Source: Stenotrophomonas cyclobalanopsidis (GTDB taxonomy: Bacteria > Pseudomonadota > Gammaproteobacteria > Xanthomonadales > Xanthomonadaceae). Taken from it: DNA of 64,000 nucleotides. Location: positions 239,579 to 303,578 of the forward strand of contig NZ_VYKI01000002.1 of NCBI RefSeq assembly GCF_008710035.1, written 5' to 3'. Under the pieces are notes generated by a model that was given only the letters and a program-made list of their open reading frames with translations, made no database searches and was not told where the DNA came from. The position numbers and the translations under genes are program-made. Positions 27,024 to 34,593 of the stretch are shown in pieces. The stretch's first letter is position 1, and each line of letters starts with the position of its first letter.

Positions 27024-28037
27024 TCACTGGTAATCGGCTGTCAATGTGGCCTCGCCGCGCAGGACACCCGGCTGCAGCGCGCCGCTGGTGCGGATGTACT
27101 GGGCAGTGAATGCAATGCTTTGGTCACCCGCACTGGACGCGCCATGGGTCCATTGGGTGCCGAACTGCACGGGGGTGGTGCCACGCAACAGGCGCACCCG
27201 TGCGCCCGCCGCCGTGGAATCACGCGTGGGCGTCAGTTGGCCGGTGCCACCGCTGTTGCCGTTGGCATCGGTGAGCGTGAGCTTTACCGTTGTACCGGCA
27301 CTGGGGCAGTTCATGCGCACGTTCAACGTGCTGTTGCCGGCGGTGCTGCCGGCGGTGGGCAGGGCCGTGGGGCGCACATCCGGGAGTGACATCGAGGCGT
27401 TGGACAGCGTGCACGCAATACTGGGCACATTGATATCGAAGGTGATGTCATGCTGCCCCGCAGGAACCCGGCTGTAGCCGGTCAGTCTGGTAGCACCTTT
27501 GTAGCTGCCGCGCGCCACGCTGCTCATGGCACCGCCGCGGGAGACCACGGCGAACTCCAACGCAGCGTAGAGGTCCCCGGAACTGCCCGTCCTGACAACG
27601 AAGTCGTTGCTCTGCTTCATGTTCATCGGGTGGATCTGCGCACCGACACCGGCGCTGTTTTTCCAATGCCGGAACACCACCAGCGGTGAGGTGCTGGAAA
27701 AGCCGTAAGCCGGGTAGCTGGTGCCATCCACGTTCACGTGGCGCACATAGGTCAGGTTGTTGGCCTGCGGTGTGAAAGCCACGCTGATGTTCTGCGTGCC
27801 CGGGCAGCCCCCGTAGCGTATGGCGCCCCAACCGTTGGCACTCCAGCTCCGCAGCACCACGTTGGGGGCCACCTCATTCCGCACGGAAACGCTGGTGCTG
27901 TAAGTGTCGGCTCCGCTCACCGATGTGCAGGCCTGGGCCACCGCAGGCATCAGCAACACCAGCAGCAGCCAGCCTCGCCCACGGCGGGTGGCTGTGCTGG
28001 CACGGTCATCCCCGGCAGGGCAGCGCCGCTTACTCAT
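27024..28037 (-). CDS. Fimbrial tip adhesin-like protein
   Basis: A 337-residue secreted protein. A signal peptide follows a basic start (WLLLVLLMPAVAQA, cleavage about residue 36). An N-terminal part (about 37-205) has no recognised fold and could be a lectin-like receptor domain. The C-terminal part (about 210-337) looks like a pilin domain: two Cys (IACTLSNAS, RMNCPSAGT), alternating strands and a terminal TLTADYQ. That is the layout of two-domain tip adhesins of chaperone-usher pili. It overlaps the pilin stop by 8 bp. No chaperone or usher gene is adjacent. Confidence 0.75.
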   Translation of the reverse strand: MSKRRCPAGDDRASTATRRGRGWLLLVLLMPAVAQACTSVSGADTYSTSVSVRNEVAPNVVLRSWSANGWGAIRYGGCPGTQNISVAFTPQANNLTYVRHVNVDGTSYPAYGFSSTSPLVVFRHWKNSAGVGAQIHPMNMKQSNDFVVRTGSSGDLYAALEFAVVSRGGAMSSVARGSYKGATRLTGYSRVPAGQHDITFDINVPSIACTLSNASMSLPDVRPTALPTAGSTAGNSTLNVRMNCPSAGTTVKLTLTDANGNSGGTGQLTPTRDSTAAGARVRLLRGTTPVQFGTQWTHGASSAGDQSIAFTAQYIRTSGALQPGVLRGEATLTADYQ

Positions 28038-28539
28038 AAGCGGCGGTCACGGTGATGTCGCTACGCACGGTACCCGGCACCAGCGTGGCCACATTGGCCA
28101 CGTAGTACGCCGCGCGCAAGGGGTAACTGGCGCTGGCACCGCTCACCGTGACCACAATGCCGGTGTCGCCCTTTTTCAGGTAGGTGCTTCCGCTGGCACC
28201 GGCCAGCAGCGCCACCGCGATGCCGGTGGCCGGATCGGTAGTGGCGGTGTTCTGCCAGCGCTGCGGGTCCCCGGAGGCGGCGGTCCCATCGAAGGACAGC
28301 TTGGCCCTGGCCACGCCCACGCAGCCGGTGAAGTTGAGCGCACCGGTCTTCACCGCGTTGTCGCCCACCTTGGCCTGGTCGACCCGGATGGTGTCCAGCG
28401 GAATGGCCGGGGCGGCCAGCGTGCAGGTGCCGGGCAGCACGCGGCCACTGATGGTGAGGGTGGCCGTATCGGCCAGTGCAGCGGGGGCCACGCCAGCCAG
28501 ACCCAGCAGGGCAGCGGCGCGCATCAACGAACGGGACAT
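28030..28539 (-). CDS. Major pilin-like fimbrial subunit
   Basis: A 169-residue protein of the type 1 pilin kind: a signal peptide (to about ALA, residue 23), TATLTISGRVLPGTCTLAAP with the first Cys, a second Cys in LNFTGCVG, and a C-terminal beta strand DITVTAAYE with the penultimate Tyr typical of subunits that use donor-strand exchange. The start at 28539 is supported by AGGAG seven bases upstream; a TTG two codons earlier is not needed. It forms a two-gene unit with the adhesin, and sits where an autotransporter gene once was. Confidence 0.8.
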   Translation of the reverse strand: MSRSLMRAAALLGLAGVAPAALADTATLTISGRVLPGTCTLAAPAIPLDTIRVDQAKVGDNAVKTGALNFTGCVGVARAKLSFDGTAASGDPQRWQNTATTDPATGIAVALLAGASGSTYLKKGDTGIVVTVSGASASYPLRAAYYVANVATLVPGTVRSDITVTAAYE

Positions 28540-28541
28540 GG

Positions 28542-28883
28542 TCAACTCCTGGGAGAGAGGAACAAGGCGGACGCGGGAGAGAGCGGCAGGCTCACCGCCT
28601 CGCTCCAGTAGATGCCGCAGGCATCGGGGGCATCGGGCAGGCGGTGGGCAAGGCGGCAGCGGTGTGGCCCATCCGGGTCCACCAGCAGAACGCCCTGCGG
28701 CTGCGCGTCCCGCAATTGGAAAACACCGCCCTGCCCCAGCGCACCGGCAGGACCGCCCTCTTCAGCCCGCGCTGCGGCGCGGGTTTGGACGTCGCCGTCG
28801 GCGATGACCTGGTGTGCGTTGGCAGGTAGGTGGGGGCTGAGCGCGAGCGCCAGCGCATGGTGGGACTGGAGAGGGTGATGCAT
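28542..28883 (-). pseudogene. Relic of autotransporter N-terminus
   Basis: Begins MHHPLQSHHALALALS, skips some residues, then LPANAHQVIADGDVQT, matching the first 37 residues of the 1079-residue autotransporter (MHHPPQSYHALALALS..., PPANAQQVIADGDVQT). After that the frame continues to 28542 without family resemblance, up to the pilin start. It keeps a homologous upstream region and may still supply the promoter for the pilin genes. Confidence 0.65.
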
Positions 28884-29039
28884 GGGACACCGCGTGGATG
28901 AACGGCGCGATTCTGCAGCACGGCCATGGAGCGCACCATAGAAATTGATGCAACGTATTACCGCCGCCCGTGTGAGCCAACCCGTAGTTGGATGGGGATC
29001 TGTCGGCGAGGCCAGCAAGGGAGTCACCGCCAGCTGGGT
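28884..29039. repeat. Second copy of the autotransporter upstream region
   Basis: Counterpart of 25350-25616. Blocks GCACGGCCATGGAGCGCACC and GGCGAGGCCAGCAAGGGAGT are recognisable, in the same order and orientation. Next to it, between 29068 and 29107, is the palindrome GATCAACGATC inside GGTGACGCAC...GTGCATCACC, which could be the terminator of the rib-nusB-thiL operon. Confidence 0.65.
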
Positions 29040-29119
29040 GGTTCTATCGTTGGGGATGGGAGTGGGAGCACCGCGATCGGGTGACGCACGATCAACGATC
29101 GTGCATCACCCGTGCAGCC

Positions 29120-30082
29120 TCAACTGAAATGCTGGTAGCCACCGCTGGCCAGCTCACCATCGACCTGGACGCCCTGCCCTTCGGTGATGCGGCCGACGCA
29201 GGTCAGCGGCACATCCAGTGATTCGGACAGGTACAGCAGCGCGTCGCGCTGGTCGGCGGCGGCGGTGAAACACAGTTCGTAGTCATCCCCACCGCGCAGC
29301 GCGCAGTCGCGCGCGTCATCGCGGCCCAGCAGGGTGCGCAGTTCCGGCGAGATCGGCAGCACGTCAGCATCGATCTGCGCGGTCACGCCACTGCGTGCCG
29401 CGATGTGCCCCAGGTCAGCCACCAGGCCATCGGACAGATCCACGGCGGCATGCGCGAAGGCACGCAGGCGCAGGCCGAGGGTGACGCGCGGAGTCGGACG
29501 CAGCAGGCGCAGGCGCAGGGTTTCGTAGTCACCCAGCAGAGTGGCGGTGGCCACGTCCAGGGCGCCCTGCTGCCACAGCTTCAGTGCACCAGCAGCATCA
29601 CCGATCGTGCCGCTCACCCAGACATCGTCGCCGACCTGCGCGCGGTCGCGGCGCAGGGCCTGGCCGCGGCCTACCTGGCCCATCGCAGTCACGGTCAGCG
29701 ACAGCGGACCGCGCGTGGTGTCGCCACCGATCAGCGCGATGTCGTGCTGGTCGGCCAGGGCGAAGAAGCCTTCGGCGAAGGCGTCGATCCAGTCTTCGCT
29801 GGTGTCCGGCAGCGAGAGTGCCAGCGTGCACCACGCCGGGCGTGCGCCCATCGCGGCCAGATCGGACAGGTTGACCGCCAGGGTCTTCCAGCCGATGTCG
29901 TAGGCCCGGGTTTCCGCCGGGAAATGCACGCCGCTGTTGAGCGTGTCGGCGGTGACCACCAGTTGCTCGTTGGCACGCGGCTGCAGCAGCGCCGCGTCAT
30001 CGCCGATGCCCAGCAGGATGTCGTCGCGCTCGGTGGTGCGGGCGCGGATGCGGTCGATGAGGGCGAATTCGGCCAGGGACAT
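29120..30082 (-). CDS. thiL: Thiamine-monophosphate kinase ThiL
   Basis: Phosphorylates thiamine monophosphate to the active cofactor thiamine diphosphate. The 320 residues carry the AIR-synthase-fold motifs: GIGDDAALL (25-33), NLSDLAAMGARP, GGDTTRGP, AVDLSDGLVADL and GGDDYELCF. It follows nusB in the riboflavin operon, as in many proteobacteria, but here 490 bp of repeats separate the two. Its last 74 bp recur, diverged, at 26647-26720. Confidence 0.95.
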   Translation of the reverse strand: MSLAEFALIDRIRARTTERDDILLGIGDDAALLQPRANEQLVVTADTLNSGVHFPAETRAYDIGWKTLAVNLSDLAAMGARPAWCTLALSLPDTSEDWIDAFAEGFFALADQHDIALIGGDTTRGPLSLTVTAMGQVGRGQALRRDRAQVGDDVWVSGTIGDAAGALKLWQQGALDVATATLLGDYETLRLRLLRPTPRVTLGLRLRAFAHAAVDLSDGLVADLGHIAARSGVTAQIDADVLPISPELRTLLGRDDARDCALRGGDDYELCFTAAADQRDALLYLSESLDVPLTCVGRITEGQGVQVDGELASGGYQHFS

Positions 30083-30143
30083 GGGGCGCTCCGGCGGGTT
30101 GGCGTGAATGGGCGACGGGCGCGGGCGGATGATGCAGACGAGA

Positions 30144-30199
30144 TGGAACCGGTGGGATGGAACCGATGGGACGGAACCGACGGGGCAGAACCGACGGGG
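30144..30199. repeat. Four-copy 14-bp tandem array
   Basis: Units TGGAACCGGTGGGA, TGGAACCGATGGGA, CGGAACCGACGGGG and CAGAACCGACGGGG, head to tail upstream of thiL. The array ends inside the GTAG of the next SMAG element. Confidence 0.75.
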
Positions 30200-30282
30200 T
30201 AGAGTCGACTGTTAGTCGACTGCTTTCCCGTCCGACACCACGACTGCTGATCGAAAAGCAGTCGACTAACAGTCGACTCTAC
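30199..30282. repeat. Inverted pair of SMAG hairpins
   Basis: GTAGAGTCGACTGTTAGTCG from 30199 and its mirror CGACTAACAGTCGACTCTAC ending at 30282; the whole 84-bp block can form one long hairpin. Confidence 0.8.
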
Positions 30283-30530
30283 CAAAGCAGGTTTCCGCGT
30301 TGTTCGACGTCCAAAGCAGGTTTCCGCGTTGTTCGACGTCCAAAGCAGGTTTCCGCGTTGTTCGACGTCCAAAGCAGGTTCCCGCGCCGTTCGACGTCCA
30401 AGGCAGGTTCCCGCGTTGTTCGACGTCCAAAGCAGGTTCCCGCGCCATTCGACGTCCAAGGCAGGTTCCCGCGCCGTTCGACGTCCAAGGCAGATTCCCT
30501 CGCCGTTCGAAGTCCAGAGCAGGTTCCCAG
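30283..30530. repeat. 29-bp minisatellite, eight full copies plus a partial one
   Basis: Unit CAAAGCAGGTT(T/C)CCGCG followed by a TTCGACGTC end. Units start at 30283, 30312, 30341, 30370, 30399, 30428, 30457 and 30486; a partial ninth starts at 30515. The first three are identical, later ones carry substitutions, so the array grew recently at the thiL-proximal end. All three minus-strand frames are open only because the unit lacks stops. There are no spacers, so it is not a CRISPR. Confidence 0.9.
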
Positions 30531-30564
30531 CCATGCCAACCAAGGTTGGCACCCACCAGGAGCA

Positions 30565-30587
30565 GAATCGGGTCAGTGACCCGATTC
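30565..30587. terminator. Perfect hairpin over the nusB stop
   Basis: GAATCGGGTCA, one base, TGACCCGATTC: 11-bp arms spanning the nusB stop codon. There is no T-run on either side, so it is more likely an mRNA 3' structure than an intrinsic terminator. Just beside it is GCCAACC/GGTTGGC at 30536-30551. Confidence 0.4.
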
Positions 30588-31052
30588 GACCTTGCGCCAT
30601 TCCACGGCGGCACGATCCAGCACGCCGTTGACGTAGGTGTGGCCATGCTCGGACCCGAAACGCTTGGCCGATTCGATGGCTTCGTTGATGACCACGCGGT
30701 ACGGCACGTCCAGGCGGTAGCGCAGCTCGTAGCCGGCCAGGCGCAGCACGGCGCGTTCGATGGCGTCCACTTCTTCGATGCCACGATCCAGGTACGGGCC
30801 TAGGGCTTCGTCGATGTCGCGGCGGTTGTCCAGCACGCCATGCACCAGGGCTTCGAAATACGCCAGATCGGCGATTTCGCGGGCCTGCTCGTGGGCGAAC
30901 TGGGCGATCAGCGACTGTGCGTTGCCGCCGGAGATCTGCCAGGCGTACAGCGCCTGCACGGCACGACGGCGGGCGCGCGAGCGCAGCACCGGGTCGATGC
31001 CATCGCGGCGGACGGGTTTACCGGAGGGCTTGCCCTGGGTGTTCTTGTTCAT
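30573..31052 (-). CDS. nusB: Transcription antitermination factor NusB
   Basis: A 159-residue all-helical RNA-binding protein that with NusE/S10 binds boxA and supports rRNA antitermination. Family features: [16 protein letters not shown] near residue 25, an acidic middle ([17 protein letters not shown]), [16 protein letters not shown] and a C-terminal [20 protein letters not shown]. It overlaps ribH by 4 bp. Confidence 0.96.
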   Translation of the reverse strand: MNKNTQGKPSGKPVRRDGIDPVLRSRARRRAVQALYAWQISGGNAQSLIAQFAHEQAREIADLAYFEALVHGVLDNRRDIDEALGPYLDRGIEEVDAIERAVLRLAGYELRYRLDVPYRVVINEAIESAKRFGSEHGHTYVNGVLDRAAVEWRKVESGH

Positions 31053-31516
31053 GGCAGTTGCTCCAGCAGGTTGACCATTTCCAATGCAGCGATTGCGACT
31101 TCTTCACCCTTGTTGCCATGGCTGCCACCGGCACGGGCCTCGGCATCCTCGGCGCGTTCCACGGCCAGCACGCCGTTCAGCACCGGCACGCCGAAATCAA
31201 GCTGCACGCGCATCAGGCCTTCGGCGCAGCGGTCGGCCACGTGTTCGTAGTGGCGGGTGTCGCCACGGATGACGCAGCCCAAGGTGAGGATGGCGGCGTG
31301 TTCATGGGCAGCGGCCAGGCGCGCGGCGACCAGCGGCAGTTCCCAGGCACCCGGCACCCGGATCACGTCGATGTTGGCTTCGGCAATGCCGTTGCCGGCC
31401 AGGCTCTGGCGGGCGCCAGCAACCAGGGTATCGGTGATGCGGGCGTTCCAGCGGCTGGCCAGGATGGCAAAGCGCGCCGACTCGGGGGTGCGAAGATCGC
31501 CTTCGTAGTGGCTCAT
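31049..31516 (-). CDS. ribH: 6,7-dimethyl-8-ribityllumazine synthase RibH
   Basis: Condenses the RibB and RibA/D products to lumazine; forms hollow capsids or pentamers. The 155 residues show [32 protein letters not shown] with the catalytic His, and [12 protein letters not shown]. The longer open frame upstream is not family-like; the ATG at 31516 gives MSHYEGDL. Overlaps nusB (ATGA). Confidence 0.96.
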   Translation of the reverse strand: MSHYEGDLRTPESARFAILASRWNARITDTLVAGARQSLAGNGIAEANIDVIRVPGAWELPLVAARLAAAHEHAAILTLGCVIRGDTRHYEHVADRCAEGLMRVQLDFGVPVLNGVLAVERAEDAEARAGGSHGNKGEEVAIAALEMVNLLEQLP

Positions 31517-31559
31517 ATGCGGCTTGGGGGTTCGATAAGGGGGTGATTCTACCGCATGG

Positions 31560-31627
31560 TGTGCCGGCCAACGGTCGGCACCTGCCAGGGGGTCGGGGGA
31601 TGGCCGCCGGGCATGGCCCGGCGCTAC
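31560..31627. repeat. Two SMAG-like hairpins between ribH and ribBA
   Basis: GTGCCGGCCAACGGTCGGCAC (31561-31581) and GCCGGGCATGGCCCGGCGCTAC (31606-31627). They separate ribBA and ribH by about 157 bp but no terminator T-run is seen, so the operon may be read through. Confidence 0.6.
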
Positions 31628-31673
31628 CCGGGTCGGAGCCCGCGGTGCGGGATTCGACCCCATCGGGCGACCA

Positions 31674-32774
31674 TTACAGGGTCACCGTTTCCACCACTTC
31701 CAGGCCGTAGCCGGCCAGGCCCACCTGGCGGCGGGGGGTGCCCAGCACGCGCAGCTTGCCCAGGCCCAGGTCGGACAGGATCTGCGAGCCGGCACCATTA
31801 CGGCGCCACTGGCCCACGTCCTTGTCCTTGCCCGGCACCACCGGCGCCGGCTGCTGGCGCAGGCGGGCCAGCAGGGCCTCGCCGTCGCGCGGGGCCGACA
31901 GCACCACCATCACGCCCGCTCCTTCGGCGGCAATCGCGCGCAGGGCATCGGTGGCGGCCACGCCGAAATCATCGCGGCGCCAGTGCAGCAGGTCGGCCAG
32001 CGGGTTCTCCACCTGCACACGCACGAGAGTCGGGGTGTCGGCCGCCGGCGTGCCACGGACCAGTGCGAAATGCAGGTCGTGGGCGATGCGGTCGCGGTAG
32101 GTGACCAGCTTGAACGGGCCGAATTCGGTGTCGATGTCGCGCTCGTCCACGCGCTCGACGGTCTTTTCGGTGGCCAGGCGGTAGGCGATCAGGTCGGCGA
32201 TGGAGCCCATCTTCAGGCCGTGCTCGCGGGCGAACACTTCCAGCTCCGGGCGGCGCGCCATGCTGCCGTCGGGGTTGAGGATCTCCACCAGCACGCCGGC
32301 CGGTTCCAGCCCGGCCAGCATGGCCAGGTCGACGCCGGCTTCAGTGTGGCCGGCGCGGGTCAGCACGCCGCCCGGCTGGGCGATCAGCGGGAAGATGTGG
32401 CCCGGCTGGTGCAGGTCGGCCGGCCTGGCGTTCGGCTTCACCGCCGTGCGGATGGTGTGGGCGCGATCATGGGCGGAAATGCCCGTGGTCACGCCTTCGG
32501 CCGCCTCGATGCTGACGGTGAAATTGGTCTGGAACTGCGCGGTATTGGCCTGCACCATCGGCGCCAGGCCGAGATCGGCGGCGCGGGTGCGGGTGAGGGG
32601 CAGGCACACCAGGCCACGGCCGTGGGTGACCATGAAGTTGATGTCCGACGGCTTGACCAGCTCGGCGGCCATGATCAGGTCGCCTTCGTTCTCGCGGTCT
32701 TCGTCATCGACGATGACGACCATGCGGCCCTGGCGGATGTCTTCGAGGATCTCGGGGATCGGGGCGAAATTCAT
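31674..32774 (-). CDS. ribB: 3,4-dihydroxy-2-butanone 4-phosphate synthase with degenerate RibA-like domain
   Basis: The N-terminal domain (about 1-200) makes the four-carbon precursor of riboflavin from ribulose 5-phosphate; it has [11 protein letters not shown], the metal-binding acidic loop, [12 protein letters not shown] and [11 protein letters not shown]. The C-terminal domain (about 210-366) is placed like GTP cyclohydrolase II but lacks the zinc cysteines and catalytic GTP-binding motif: where a real RibA has a Cys-rich loop this has [19 protein letters not shown] separate active RibA is expected elsewhere. Overlaps ribE by 4 bp. Confidence 0.93.
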   Translation of the reverse strand: MNFAPIPEILEDIRQGRMVVIVDDEDRENEGDLIMAAELVKPSDINFMVTHGRGLVCLPLTRTRAADLGLAPMVQANTAQFQTNFTVSIEAAEGVTTGISAHDRAHTIRTAVKPNARPADLHQPGHIFPLIAQPGGVLTRAGHTEAGVDLAMLAGLEPAGVLVEILNPDGSMARRPELEVFAREHGLKMGSIADLIAYRLATEKTVERVDERDIDTEFGPFKLVTYRDRIAHDLHFALVRGTPAADTPTLVRVQVENPLADLLHWRRDDFGVAATDALRAIAAEGAGVMVVLSAPRDGEALLARLRQQPAPVVPGKDKDVGQWRRNGAGSQILSDLGLGKLRVLGTPRRQVGLAGYGLEVVETVTL

Positions 32775-33373
32775 GCGCGTGCTCCTTCACCCAACAGCCG
32801 CTCGACATACCGGGCGACCAGGTCGATTTCCAGGTTCACCGCGCTGCCCACGCCGGTGGCGGAGAAGGCGGTGTTGGCCACGGTGTGCGGGATGAGGGCG
32901 ACTTCGAAACCTTCGTCGTCCACTTCGTTGACGGTGAGGCTGACGCCGTCCACGCAGATCGAGCCCTTCCTGGCGATGTAGCGGCGCAGCGCGGCTGGCG
33001 CGGCGAAGCGCCAGCGCTGCGCACGTGCATCTTCGTGGACGGACAGGACCTGGCCGAGGCCATCGACGTGGCCGCTGACCAGGTGGCCGCCAAGGCGGTC
33101 GGTCGGGCGCATGGCGCGTTCGAGGTTGATGACCGCCCCTTCAGCCAGCTGGCCCAGCGTGGTCAGGCCGAGGGTCTCGGTGGAGGCATCGGCCTGGAAG
33201 CTGCTGGCGTCGAATGCGATGACGGTGAGGCAGACACCGTTGATGGCGATGCTCTCGCCGATCTGCACGTGGTCGAACGGCAGGTTGCCGACGTTGAAGG
33301 TGAAGCGGACATCGCCGCCGATGGCTTCGCGTGTGGCCAGATGGCCGACGCCTTCGATGATTCCAGTAAACAA
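32771..33373 (-). CDS. ribE: Riboflavin synthase, alpha subunit
   Basis: Dismutates two lumazines to riboflavin. The 200-residue product has the two homologous barrel repeats (about 1-97 and 98-200), each with the INGVCLTV / VDGVSLTV motif; GHLVSGHVDG is the family signature. No ATG is in place: the protein begins at a TTG (33371-33373) giving (M)FTGIIEG, with GGAG about eight bases upstream. First gene after the FMN riboswitch. Confidence 0.93.
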   Translation of the reverse strand: MFTGIIEGVGHLATREAIGGDVRFTFNVGNLPFDHVQIGESIAINGVCLTVIAFDASSFQADASTETLGLTTLGQLAEGAVINLERAMRPTDRLGGHLVSGHVDGLGQVLSVHEDARAQRWRFAAPAALRRYIARKGSICVDGVSLTVNEVDDEGFEVALIPHTVANTAFSATGVGSAVNLEIDLVARYVERLLGEGARA

Positions 33374-33449
33374 GAAACGTTCTCCGCAGAAAGTGAGCGA
33401 AAAACGCCGCAAGGCAAACAGGCGGGCGCAGGGCCGCAAAGGCCCCGTG

Positions 33450-33597
33450 GCACCGTCTTCTTTCATCCGGACTATGACCGTCGGCTCCGGCATTGGACCG
33501 GATCTGCTGACCCCCGGCCATGGACCGGGGCGCTCGCGGGCTCGTGCTTGCGCACCTACCGCCGGTGGGGAATCGCACCCCGCCCTGAAGACGTTTG
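33450..33597 (-). promoter_or_regulatory. FMN riboswitch (RFN element)
   Basis: The minus strand has the conserved RFN blocks in order: TCAGGGCGGGGTG, GATTCCCCACCGGCGGTA, AGCCCGCGAGCG, GGTCAGCAGATCCGGT, CCGACGGT and AGTCCGGATGAAAGAAGACG. Helix P1 is formed by GAAGACG (3' side, 33451-33459 region) with CGTCTTC (33587-33593 region). FMN binding is expected to shut off the rib operon. Downstream, GGGCC TTTGC GGCCC and a GGCGTTTTT run before ribE could form the off-state. Confidence 0.95.
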
Positions 33598-33642
33598 TGT
33601 ACCGGCGAACCGGCTCGGCCAGTGTACCAGCCTGGACTGAAC

Positions 33643-33678
33643 GGGGTCGGATGGGCAGCCCTGCACGGATCCGACCCC
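33643..33678. repeat. GGGGTC-type palindrome
   Basis: GGGGTCGGATGGGCAGCCCT...ATCCGACCCC. It lies upstream of the riboswitch; the remaining space to 33820 holds the promoters of the divergent rib operon and Ax21-like gene, which I cannot place with confidence. Confidence 0.65.
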
Positions 33679-33820
33679 CAGCTGAACCGACCACCAGCTG
33701 TGACGTAAGTCGCTCGTAATCTGTAAAAGTTTCATTAAACTCAAGCCTCGGACGACATGAGGTCGCCACGGACTGCCGACAGGGCGGCCCGCCAATGGAC
33801 TGCAATTCACAGGAAAATCC

Positions 33821-34444
33821 ATGCGCAAGATCCTGATCGTGGCCGCACTGCTGGCCGCCGCACCGTTCTCGGCCTCGGCCGATGCCCTGAGCTACACCTA
33901 CGTCGAGGGTGGCTGGACCCAGGCCAAGGTCAGCGACGACAGCCTCAATGATCCCAAGCTGGACGGCGGCTACGTGCGCGGTTCGGTGGCCCTTGCCGAG
34001 CAGGTGCATGTGTTCGGTGGCTGGAACTACGGCAGCAAGACCTACCACTTCTCCGATGGCTCGGTGAAGCTGGAACTGAACCAGCCGGAGCTGGGCATCG
34101 GCTACCACATGCCCTTCAGCGACCGCGTCGACTACACCGCCGACATTGCCTGGGTGCGTCAGCAGGCCAAGGTCACCGACCGCCTGGACGGTTTTGCTGA
34201 TGAAACCTTCAAGGACCACACCAACCTGGTGCGCGCCACCATGGGCCTGCGTGGCAAGCCCTCGCGCATGACCGAAGCCTGGATCAAGGCCGGTTACATG
34301 GATGGCGGCAACAATTTCGAAGGCACCTGGGTCGGCACCCTCGGTGGCCAGGTCAATTTCACCCGGACCTGGGGTCTGGTGGGCGAGATCTCCGGCTACC
34401 GCGACGTCACCCAGTTCTCGGCCGGCGTCCGCGCCAGCTTCTGA
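33821..34444 (+). CDS. Ax21-like outer-membrane beta-barrel protein
   Basis: A 207-residue secreted protein: signal peptide MRKILIVAALLAAAPFSASA, then SYTYVEGGWTQAKV and alternating strands in a small 8-stranded barrel (VHVFGGWNYGS, LGIGYHMPF), ending in ASF with the terminal Phe of BAM substrates. This resembles the Ax21 (ax21/Omp) family of xanthomonads and Stenotrophomonas, once linked to quorum sensing and virulence, a claim since disputed. Role: outer-membrane protein, function unknown. Confidence 0.75.
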   Translation: MRKILIVAALLAAAPFSASADALSYTYVEGGWTQAKVSDDSLNDPKLDGGYVRGSVALAEQVHVFGGWNYGSKTYHFSDGSVKLELNQPELGIGYHMPFSDRVDYTADIAWVRQQAKVTDRLDGFADETFKDHTNLVRATMGLRGKPSRMTEAWIKAGYMDGGNNFEGTWVGTLGGQVNFTRTWGLVGEISGYRDVTQFSAGVRASF

Positions 34445-34469
34445 TTGCTCGATCCTCGTCGTGTAATCG

Positions 34470-34497
34470 AACGGGCTCCGCGAGGGGCCCGTTTTTT
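34470..34497 (+). terminator. Intrinsic terminator after the Ax21-like gene
   Basis: AACGGGC, 10-bp loop, GCCCGTT followed by a run of six T (34492-34497), 25 bp after the stop codon. Confidence 0.85.
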
Positions 34498-34593
34498 ATG
34501 GGCGCATGTGCTGCATGCAAGGCCCTGCCCGCGCAGCGCTTGATCGCTACGCGCTTGCGGGCACGCCTTGCCCGCCATTGATCGCCTCGCAGA

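Noticed and set aside
26636-29204. An integrative element with thiL as attachment site
   Set aside because: Direct repeats of the thiL end flank 2.4 kb, but there is no integrase, and the autotransporter relics show tandem duplication as the simpler cause.
30283-30530. A CRISPR array at the 29-bp repeats
   Set aside because: The units abut with no spacers, and no cas gene is present. It is a tandem minisatellite.
30266-30784. Long open frames over the repeats on both strands (for example WTSNGAG repeats)
   Set aside because: They arise because the 29-bp unit has no stop; three units make 87 bp, so all frames repeat. They overlap nusB and have no family likeness.
33374-33450. A separate gene between the riboswitch and ribE
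   Set aside because: Too short, and it holds the riboswitch expression platform.
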